Source: an uncultured Eubacterium sp.
GTDB taxonomy: Bacteria; Bacillota; Clostridia; Peptostreptococcales; Anaerovoracaceae
Direction of reading: 5' to 3'
NCBI GenBank assembly: GCA_947367725.1
Contig: CANBFZ010000177.1
Span: forward strand, 1 to 5,035
Length of the DNA stretch: 5,035 bases
The notes under the pieces are model-generated. The model was not told the origin of the DNA. It did not search any database and saw only the letters and a list, made by a program, of their open reading frames with translations. Below, one piece after another: positions 1 through 5,035 of the stretch (within the stretch, counting starts at the first letter, position 1; each line of letters starts with the position of its first letter). The position numbers were made by a program, and so were the translations under genes.

Positions 1-825
1 ACGGTAGAAAGTATTTATATTGGCGGCGGCACGCCGACAACGCTGACTGCGGCACAGCTGCAGACTTTGATGGATGCAGTCAAAGCATCCTTTGATCTTA
101 CTGGGCTTCGTGAATTTACGGTGGAGGCGGGACGACCAGATACCATTACGGAAGAGAAGTTAGCCGTACTTAAACGTGCTGGCGTAGACAGAATCAGCAT
201 CAATCCGCAGTCTATGAAAGCGGAAACCCTGGATAAAATCGGAAGAAATCACAGTCCACAGGACATTCGCAATGCCTTTCAAATGGCAAAGGCAGAAGGA
301 TTCGATAACATCAATGCAGACTTAATTGCAGGGCTTCCTGATGAGAGTGTTGAAGATTTCGTACAGTCTTTACAAGAAATGATGGCACTTGCACCTACCA
401 ACATTACGATACATTGTTTGGCAGTCAAGCGGGCGTCCCGCCTTGTAGAGATGGATAAGGAATTTCATTATAAGCAGGCGGAATGTGTTGCAGCACAACT
501 TGCTGAAAGCCGGCGTATGCTTCGGGAAGCCGGCTATTTGCCGTATTATCTGTACCGGCAAAAACATATGGCAGGTGCGTTTGAGAACACCGGCTACTGT
601 AAAACTGGTAAAGATTGCATTTACAACGTGCGCATTATGGAGGAGCATCAGACGATCATTGCCCTTGGGGCTGGTGGGATTACGAAAGTATATTATCCGC
701 AAGAAAATCGTCTGGAACGTGTACCGAATGTAACCAACTATCAGGAATACATAAAGCGTATCGATGAAATGCTGGATAGAAAAGAGAAAAATTTATTTAT
801 GGAGGTAAAAAAATGGCAATTATAG
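1..825 (+). CDS. hemZ: Coproporphyrinogen dehydrogenase HemZ, 3' part (5' end outside window)
   Basis: Radical-SAM protein of the HemN/HemZ family; members act in late heme synthesis on coproporphyrinogen III, though the exact substrate of clostridial HemZ is less certain. The frame is open from base 1, giving 274 visible codons and a TAG stop. Visible codons show the HemN-type GGGTPT motif (8-13), EAGRPDT (42-48), where HemN proper usually has an EANP-type motif, SINPQS (66-71), IGRNHS (80-85) and DLIAGLPDE (107-115). A HemZ-type C-terminal region follows, with YRQKHMAGAFENTGYC (185-200) and a MEE-QTIIALGAGG stretch. These favour HemZ over HemN/HemW. The radical-SAM CxxxCxxC cluster should lie upstream and is not seen; HemZ proteins are roughly 480-500 residues, so about 200 are missing because of the window edge, not truncation. 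The internal TTG and ATG at 67-72 are not credible starts because GGGTPT lies upstream of them. The 3' end overlaps hisS by 13 nt. Confidence 0.93.
   Translation, partial: TVESIYIGGGTPTTLTAAQLQTLMDAVKASFDLTGLREFTVEAGRPDTITEEKLAVLKRAGVDRISINPQSMKAETLDKIGRNHSPQDIRNAFQMAKAEGFDNINADLIAGLPDESVEDFVQSLQEMMALAPTNITIHCLAVKRASRLVEMDKEFHYKQAECVAAQLAESRRMLREAGYLPYYLYRQKHMAGAFENTGYCKTGKDCIYNVRIMEEHQTIIALGAGGITKVYYPQENRLERVPNVTNYQEYIKRIDEMLDRKEKNLFMEVKKWQL
801..806 (+). promoter_or_regulatory. Shine-Dalgarno site for hisS
   Basis: GGAGGT lies 6 nt (all A) before the ATG at 813. It sits inside the last codons of hemZ, so hisS translation probably starts as ribosomes finish hemZ. It fixes the hisS start. 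Confidence 0.85.
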
Positions 826-2066
826 CACCAAAAGGTACGAAGGACACGTTGCCGGCACAGGTGTACAAATGGCAGTATGTAGAGAAAAAATTCTCCCAGT
901 TCTGCGATAAATATGGTTTCAAAGAAATCAGAACACCGGCGTTTGAACATACAGAATTGTTTAAGCGGGGCGTGGGCGATACCACCGATATTGTGCAGAA
1001 AGAAATGTACACATTTGACGATTACGCAAAGAGAAGCATTACCCTAAAGCCAGAGGGAACTTCGCCTGTCGCTAGAGCGTTTATTGAGCATAAGCACTAT
1101 GCAGAAGTGCAGCCGACTAAGTACTACTATATCACACCGTGTTTTCGATATGAAAAACCGCAGTCAGGAAGACTGCGAGCATTCCATCAGTTTGGGATTG
1201 AAATTTTCGGAACGACCAATATGCTGGCTGACGCAGAAGTAATCTGTCTTGGCTATGATTTTCTCCATGATATGGGCATTCAGAAGATCAAGCTGAAGAT
1301 CAACAGCGTGGGTTGTCCTGCCTGTAGGCAGAAACACAGAGAAGCGCTGAGAAAATTCCTGGAACCAGTATATGACCAGCTTTGCAATACTTGTAAAGAT
1401 AGATTTGACAGAAATCCAATGCGGATTCTAGATTGTAAATCAGAAATCTGTCAAGAATTAGTAAAAGACGCACCAGATATGATCAATTATCTGTGCGACG
1501 ACTGCAGAGACGCATTTACCGATGTACAGAAGAATCTCGACGCCATGGACATCGAATATGTCGTAGATCCGAGGATTGTAAGAGGTCTGGATTATTACAC
1601 TAAGACAGCCTTTGAGTTTGTCACAGACAGCAACGGCACCCAGGGGACCGTATGCGGTGGCGGCAGATATGACCATCTGATTGAAGAAATTGGTGGACCT
1701 CCGATCCCTGGCGTTGGTTTTGGTCTTGGCATTGAGCGTCTTTTGATGCTGATGGAGGAAAATGGTGTAGAAATTCCACAGCCGGAACCGCTGAAAGCCT
1801 TTATTGCAGTCATGGGTGACGATGCAAAGGCTTTTGGACTGAAACTGCTTAGAAACCTGAGAAATAAAGGGGTAAAAGCTGAAATGGATACCCTTGCCAG
1901 AAATATTAAAGGCCAGTTTAAATACGCCGACAGACTAGGCGCACAGTATACCGTTGTCATCGGAGACAACGAGCTTGCCGAAGGGGTAGTTTCTGTAAAA
2001 GAAATGGCAACCTCTACACAGCGAGAAGTGAAACTAGAAGATTTGACAGAAGAATTAGCGAAATAG
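813..2066 (+). CDS. hisS: Histidine--tRNA ligase (HisRS)
   Basis: Class II aminoacyl-tRNA synthetase that charges tRNA-His with histidine in the cytoplasm; 417 residues, normal for bacterial HisRS. Signatures in order: N-terminal PKGTKD (6-11); the motif 1 region around TPAFEHTELF (41-50); LKPEGTSPVARA (78-89); motif 2, CFRYEKPQSGR onward (110-133), with the ATP-binding arginine R112; the histidine-specific RGLDYYTKTAFE (257-268); GGGRYD (282-287); and motif 3, GVGFGLGIERL (300-310). The C-terminal anticodon-binding domain occupies about 325-417. The insertion domain between motif 2 and the histidine-specific motif (about 165-235) has eight cysteines: CxxC pairs at 168/171, 191/194 and 228/231, plus C208 and C213. 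This suggests a metal site but is not proof. The catalytic motifs identify a true HisRS rather than the HisZ paralogue. The start overlaps hemZ; aspS follows after 11 nt. Confidence 0.98.
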   Translation: MAIIAPKGTKDTLPAQVYKWQYVEKKFSQFCDKYGFKEIRTPAFEHTELFKRGVGDTTDIVQKEMYTFDDYAKRSITLKPEGTSPVARAFIEHKHYAEVQPTKYYYITPCFRYEKPQSGRLRAFHQFGIEIFGTTNMLADAEVICLGYDFLHDMGIQKIKLKINSVGCPACRQKHREALRKFLEPVYDQLCNTCKDRFDRNPMRILDCKSEICQELVKDAPDMINYLCDDCRDAFTDVQKNLDAMDIEYVVDPRIVRGLDYYTKTAFEFVTDSNGTQGTVCGGGRYDHLIEEIGGPPIPGVGFGLGIERLLMLMEENGVEIPQPEPLKAFIAVMGDDAKAFGLKLLRNLRNKGVKAEMDTLARNIKGQFKYADRLGAQYTVVIGDNELAEGVVSVKEMATSTQREVKLEDLTEELAK

Positions 2067-2069
2067 GAG
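2065..2069 (+). promoter_or_regulatory. Shine-Dalgarno site for aspS
   Basis: AGGAG overlaps the hisS TAG stop codon and lies 8 nt before the aspS ATG at 2078. Its placement across the stop fits translational coupling of the two synthetases. Confidence 0.8.
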
Positions 2070-2077
2070 AGAGATAC

Positions 2078-3841
2078 ATGGCAGAATTATTGAAAAGAAC
2101 CCATTTTTGCGGGGATCTTCGAATCGAACACGCCGGACAGGAAGTGGTCTTAAACGGTTGGGTTGCCAAACAGAGAAGTCTGGGCGGCTTAATCTTTGCA
2201 GACCTTCGTGATAAGACCGGCATTGTACAGATTACCTTTGATGACACCATTGCAGAAGATGTATTTCAGAAAGCGGAATCGCTGAGAAGCGAATATGTCA
2301 TCGGCATCAAGGGCATCGTAAAGGAAAGAAGTGCAAAGAACACCAATCTTCCTACTGGAGAGATCGAAGTCTTTGCCAAAGAACTTCTAGTGTATGCAGA
2401 ATCGGAAACACCGCCGATTTATATAAAAGATGATGACAACGTAGACGATACATTGCGTCTCAAGTACAGATACTTGGATTTGCGAAAACTGAAAATGCAG
2501 GAGAATATCAGTTTTCGGCATAAGCTGACCAAATTGACGCGTGATTATTTTGATGCCAATGGATTTACAGAAATCGAAACACCGATTTTGATTAAATCTA
2601 CGCCGGAGGGCGCGAGAGACTATCTGGTACCAAGCCGTGTCAACGAAGGCAGATTTTATGCGCTGCCACAGTCGCCGCAGCTTTTTAAGCAGCTTTTGAT
2701 GGTCAGTGGCTGCGACCGTTACATGCAAATTGCTAAATGCTTCAGAGACGAGGATCTGCGTGCGGACAGACAACCCGAATTTACCCAGATCGACCTGGAA
2801 ATGTCTTTTGTAGATCAGGATGACGTCATCGCAATGCAGGAAGGCTTTCTGAAGCGTGTATTCAAGGAACTGCTGGATGTAGAAATTTCGACGCCGTTTC
2901 CGAGAATTCCGTATGATGAAGCCATGGCGCGGTACGGCAGCGATAAGCCGGACACCAGATTTGGCTTTGAACTAAAATCCTTAAATGAAGTCGTTTCCGG
3001 CACAGAATTCAAGGTTTTTGCTGATGCACTTGCGGCGGGCGGTGATGTACGCGGTATCTGTATTGATGGTGCTTCTGATCAATTCAGCAGAAAAGAGATC
3101 GACAAACTGACAGAACAGGCGAAGCATTACGGTGCAAAAGGGCTTGTATGGCTGCGTGTAGAAGAAGAGGAATACAAATCTTCCGTGAATAAATTCTTTA
3201 CGCAGGAACAACTTGCAGAAATTGCAAAAGTCTTTGATGCAAAGAAAAACGACTTAATTCTCATTGCGGCAGATCGATCCAAAGTTGTATTTGACACGCT
3301 GGGATTCCTTAGAAGACATATTGCTGGTCTGCTGGGACTTCTGGATGACAAACAGTTTAATCTGCTTTGGGTTACTGACTTTCCGATGTTTGAAAAAGAG
3401 GAAGAGACCGGTGCGCTGAAAGCCATGCACCATCCGTTCACCCATCCGAGAACAGAGGATATTCCACTCCTTGACACAGCGCCGGAAAACGTCAAAGCCA
3501 TCGCTTATGATATCGTTTTGAACGGTGTAGAACTGGGTGGCGGCAGCATCAGAATCCACGAAAAAGCGCTACAGGCGAAGATGTTTGAAGTGCTAAAGCT
3601 GACCGAAGAAGAATGTCAGGAAAAATTTGGCTTCCTGTTGGAGGCATTTAAATACGGTGCGCCGCCGCATGGCGGACTCGCCTATGGTCTTGACCGACTG
3701 GTGATGCTGCTCTTGGGAGAACACAGCATTCGAGAAGTCATAGCATTTCCGAAAAATCAGAACGCACAGTGTATGGTGTGTGAAGCACCGGGCATTGTGG
3801 AAGAAGAACAACTGGCTGAACTTGGAATCAACTTGAGGTAA
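2078..3841 (+). CDS. aspS: Aspartate--tRNA ligase (AspRS, bacterial type)
   Basis: Class II synthetase that attaches aspartate to tRNA-Asp; 587 residues, the usual length of the bacterial type with its GAD insertion. The N-terminal OB-fold anticodon-binding domain spans about 1-110 (CGDLR 11-15, NGWVAKQR 26-33). Motif 1 lies in TEIETPILIKSTPEGARDYL (164-183). Further on are QSPQLFKQLLM (198-208) and motif 2, FRDEDLRADRQPEFTQID (222-239), with R223 as the expected ATP-contacting arginine. The GAD domain lies at about 290-420, followed by FTHPR (454-458), GGGSIRIH (487-494) and motif 3, AYGLDRLVMLL (535-545). Residues aligned with discriminating enzymes appear to be L35 (RSLGG) and K87 (SAKN), suggesting specificity for tRNA-Asp only; this is from recalled alignments. 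No truncation or frameshift is visible. nadD starts 2 nt after the stop. Confidence 0.98.
   Translation: MAELLKRTHFCGDLRIEHAGQEVVLNGWVAKQRSLGGLIFADLRDKTGIVQITFDDTIAEDVFQKAESLRSEYVIGIKGIVKERSAKNTNLPTGEIEVFAKELLVYAESETPPIYIKDDDNVDDTLRLKYRYLDLRKLKMQENISFRHKLTKLTRDYFDANGFTEIETPILIKSTPEGARDYLVPSRVNEGRFYALPQSPQLFKQLLMVSGCDRYMQIAKCFRDEDLRADRQPEFTQIDLEMSFVDQDDVIAMQEGFLKRVFKELLDVEISTPFPRIPYDEAMARYGSDKPDTRFGFELKSLNEVVSGTEFKVFADALAAGGDVRGICIDGASDQFSRKEIDKLTEQAKHYGAKGLVWLRVEEEEYKSSVNKFFTQEQLAEIAKVFDAKKNDLILIAADRSKVVFDTLGFLRRHIAGLLGLLDDKQFNLLWVTDFPMFEKEEETGALKAMHHPFTHPRTEDIPLLDTAPENVKAIAYDIVLNGVELGGGSIRIHEKALQAKMFEVLKLTEEECQEKFGFLLEAFKYGAPPHGGLAYGLDRLVMLLLGEHSIREVIAFPKNQNAQCMVCEAPGIVEEEQLAELGINLR
3835..3838 (+). 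promoter_or_regulatory. Shine-Dalgarno site for nadD
   Basis: GAGG within the last two sense codons of aspS, 5 nt before the ATG at 3844. The site is short but well placed, and the aspS stop falls between it and the nadD start. Confidence 0.65.
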
Positions 3842-3843
3842 TC

Positions 3844-4455
3844 ATGGGCGATATTGGAATTCTGGGCGGATCCTTTGATCCTTTTCATAACGGACATTTA
3901 TCCATTGCCAAAGCTGCCATGCATGAATGCGGACTTGCACAGATTTTGCTGCTGCCGGCAAAAGTCCAACCGTTTAAGATCGGTAGAGAGATGGCATCGG
4001 AAGAAGACAGGGTTGCGATGGTCCGCTTGATTGCAAGACAGAATCAGAATTTCATCGTTTCTACAGTAGAAGCGTATAGTGAAGAAGTGTCGTATACTTA
4101 TAAAACGCTGCGGACCTTGAAAACACAGTATCCAAATGACCGTCTGCACTTTATTTTGGGAACTGACGCGTTTCTGAGTCTGGAAAGCTGGTATCAAGGT
4201 CGTGCATTGCTCCAGGAATTTCCCTTTATTGTGGGAGTAAGACCAGGTTATAAGGTGAGCGAGACAGAAATGACGGTGGAACGATTCCGAAGAGACTACG
4301 ACGCCAGGATCAAAATCCTGCACAATCGGATTCTGGAAGTTTCATCTACTGAAATCAAAGAAAATATCAAGGCTGGAAAATCGATCCGTGCGCTGGTTCC
4401 TGTTCCAGTAGAAAGGTATATTCATGAACACAGACTCTATCAGGGAATATATTGA
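3844..4455 (+). CDS. nadD: Nicotinate-nucleotide adenylyltransferase NadD
   Basis: Transfers AMP from ATP to nicotinate mononucleotide to give deamido-NAD, the step shared by de novo and salvage NAD synthesis; cytoplasmic. At 203 residues it has the usual length. The nucleotidyltransferase signature GGSFDPFHNGHL (8-19) carries the HxGH histidines H15 and H18. The second ATP-binding motif is SSTEIK (167-172), close to the usual ISSTxIR. LGTDAFLSLESWY (105-117) and VGVRPGY (130-136) match the family's GxDxxxxLxxW and RPG elements, and VPxxVxxYIxEHxLY closes the protein (185-199). The substrate loop reads PAKVQPFK (38-45), where many NadD proteins have PPHK, so the usual histidine is replaced by phenylalanine. 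The start places the signature at the N-terminus as expected. yqeK begins inside its 3' end, and this nadD-yqeK pairing is typical of Firmicutes and supports the call over other HxGH transferases such as CoaD. Confidence 0.96.
   Translation: MGDIGILGGSFDPFHNGHLSIAKAAMHECGLAQILLLPAKVQPFKIGREMASEEDRVAMVRLIARQNQNFIVSTVEAYSEEVSYTYKTLRTLKTQYPNDRLHFILGTDAFLSLESWYQGRALLQEFPFIVGVRPGYKVSETEMTVERFRRDYDARIKILHNRILEVSSTEIKENIKAGKSIRALVPVPVERYIHEHRLYQGIY
4411..4416 (+). promoter_or_regulatory. Shine-Dalgarno site for yqeK
   Basis: GAAAGG inside the nadD coding region, 7 nt before the ATG at 4424. It is a moderate match, and it supports the long overlap with nadD rather than a later start. Confidence 0.6.
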
Positions 4456-5008
4456 AAAAAACTTTTCTGAAAAGAGAAAAATTCATACAGAAGGGGTTCG
4501 CAAAACAGCAATTGCACTGGCGCAGCAATACGGCGCTGACCCGGAAAAAGCTGAGATCGCGGCATTGTTTCACGATATGTTTCGCGGTGTGCCTGCTGAC
4601 GTGCTGAATTATTATATCAAGCATCTGGCATTGCCAGAGCAATATATCGACAATCCAAATCTGGCACATGGCAAAATCGCGGCAGTGATCATGGAACGAG
4701 ATTATGGCATCACCGATGCTGATATCATTCATGCGGTCAGCTATCATACCACAGGCAGAGCGGGTATGTCAGTGTTGGAAAAAGTCATCTATATCGCTGA
4801 TGCGATTGAACCCAATCGAAGTTATCCAGGCATAGAAGAGATTCGCCGGGCTGTGGAAACAGATTTAGAGCAAGCCTGTCTTCTTTCCATGTGCAGAACC
4901 ATAGAATATGTGAAAACACAAGGTGTTTTTCTGGATGCAGATACGATTGCGGCCAGAGACGATTTACAGAAACAATACGCCATAAAGGAGAAAGAAAATG
5001 GAGAATAA
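4424..5008 (+). CDS. yqeK: HD-domain Ap4A hydrolase YqeK (symmetrical bis(5'-nucleosyl)-tetraphosphatase)
   Basis: Metal-dependent HD-superfamily hydrolase. Characterised YqeK proteins split diadenosine tetraphosphate symmetrically into two ADP. The protein has 194 residues, normal for the family. Expected metal ligands are present: H21 (RKIHTEGV), the HD pair H50-D51 (AALFHDMFR), H82 (LAHGK), H108 (VSYHTTGRAGM) and D126 (VIYIADAIEPNR). The HTxGRxGM and ADxIEPNR blocks are characteristic of YqeK and separate it from generic HD phosphohydrolases. After HD the sequence is MFR where Bacillus subtilis has YAK, so the usual lysine appears as arginine R54. The start at 4424 gives a full N-terminal helix before H21 and a fitting ribosome-binding site, but makes a 32-nt overlap with nadD in another frame. 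Its 3' end overlaps the next gene by 11 nt. There are no membrane segments or signal peptide; the product is likely cytoplasmic. Confidence 0.95.
   Translation: MNTDSIREYIEKNFSEKRKIHTEGVRKTAIALAQQYGADPEKAEIAALFHDMFRGVPADVLNYYIKHLALPEQYIDNPNLAHGKIAAVIMERDYGITDADIIHAVSYHTTGRAGMSVLEKVIYIADAIEPNRSYPGIEEIRRAVETDLEQACLLSMCRTIEYVKTQGVFLDADTIAARDDLQKQYAIKEKENGE
4986..4990 (+). promoter_or_regulatory. Shine-Dalgarno site for the gene starting at 4998
   Basis: AGGAG within the 3' end of yqeK, 7 nt before the ATG at 4998. With this spacing it is good evidence that a real gene begins there despite only 38 bases being visible. Confidence 0.8.
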
Positions 5009-5035
5009 AAGTTTTGCGCTGCTTGCAGCAAAAAC
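4998..5035 (+). CDS. rsfS: Start of a further gene, probably ribosomal silencing factor RsfS (3' end outside window)
   Basis: Only 12 codons and two bases are visible, reading MENKSFALLAAK. RsfS (DUF143 family; binds ribosomal protein L14 of the 50S subunit and blocks subunit joining) commonly begins with a short polar segment followed by an ALxxAK-type helix, and rsfS commonly lies directly after yqeK, or after yqeK plus a LytR-type gene, in Firmicutes. The ATG has a strong Shine-Dalgarno and overlaps the yqeK stop by 11 nt. That a gene starts here is well supported. The identity rests on position and a very short N-terminus. An LCP (LytR) protein is less likely, since its N-terminus usually carries basic residues and a membrane segment. 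Confidence 0.6.
   Translation, partial: MENKSFALLAAK

Noticed and set aside
509..534. Two copies of the palindrome GCCGGC 20 nt apart, which could form a hairpin.
   Set aside because: It is inside hemZ coding sequence, short, with no following T-run or operon boundary, and is explained by codons for conserved-type residues.
67..825. A hemZ start at the TTG/ATG around 67-72.
   Set aside because: The same frame is open to base 1 and encodes the conserved GGGTPT motif upstream, so the gene begins outside the window.
801..825. Possible frameshift joining hemZ and hisS.
   Set aside because: Both proteins have complete, expected ends, and the 13-nt overlap with a proper Shine-Dalgarno site is ordinary operon packing.
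2387..2773. A 128-codon open frame on the - strand opposite aspS, and others at 1595-1969 and 3127-3501.
   Set aside because: All mirror conserved synthetase coding sequence and show no domain or gene context; they are chance antisense frames.
3898..4323. A 141-codon open frame on the - strand opposite nadD.
   Set aside because: It lies wholly within a well-supported gene, has no recognisable domain, and its composition is what the complement of nadD codons would give.
1..5035. Defence system, mobile element, CRISPR array, tRNA or riboswitch in the window.
   Set aside because: Every stretch is covered by recognised housekeeping genes, the largest gap is 11 nt, and I see no repeats, integrase or transposase motifs or RNA-gene structure.

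Overview
The window is a compact, one-directional block of bacterial housekeeping genes. All are on the + strand and almost no base is non-coding. Gene content and style point to a Gram-positive anaerobe of the class Clostridia: the HemZ branch of the HemN family, a bacterial-type HisRS with a cysteine-rich insertion, strong purine-rich Shine-Dalgarno sequences before each start, and a middling GC content. I cannot name a genus from the sequence.

Layout, left to right: the 3' part of hemZ (1-825, 5' end outside the window); hisS, histidyl-tRNA synthetase (813-2066); aspS, aspartyl-tRNA synthetase (2078-3841); nadD, nicotinate-mononucleotide adenylyltransferase (3844-4455); yqeK, an HD-domain Ap4A hydrolase (4424-5008); and the first 12 codons of a further gene, probably rsfS, the ribosomal silencing factor (4998-5035, cut by the window end). 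The junctions are a 13-nt overlap, an 11-nt gap, a 2-nt gap, a 32-nt overlap and an 11-nt overlap, so this is very likely one transcription unit with translational coupling. I see no promoter or terminator inside it, and both ends run out of the window.

Functionally the block joins two familiar modules. The first is hemZ-hisS-aspS (a radical-SAM heme-type enzyme plus two class II synthetases). The second is nadD-yqeK-rsfS (NAD synthesis, dinucleoside tetraphosphate clearance, ribosome silencing). A possible thread is adenylate chemistry: aminoacyl-tRNA synthetases can make Ap4A as a by-product, NadD transfers AMP, and YqeK hydrolyses Ap4A. That link is inference.

I found no mobile element, CRISPR array, RNA gene, phage gene or plausible undescribed system. 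The findings are modest: gene order and coupling, and family-level residue variations worth comparing.
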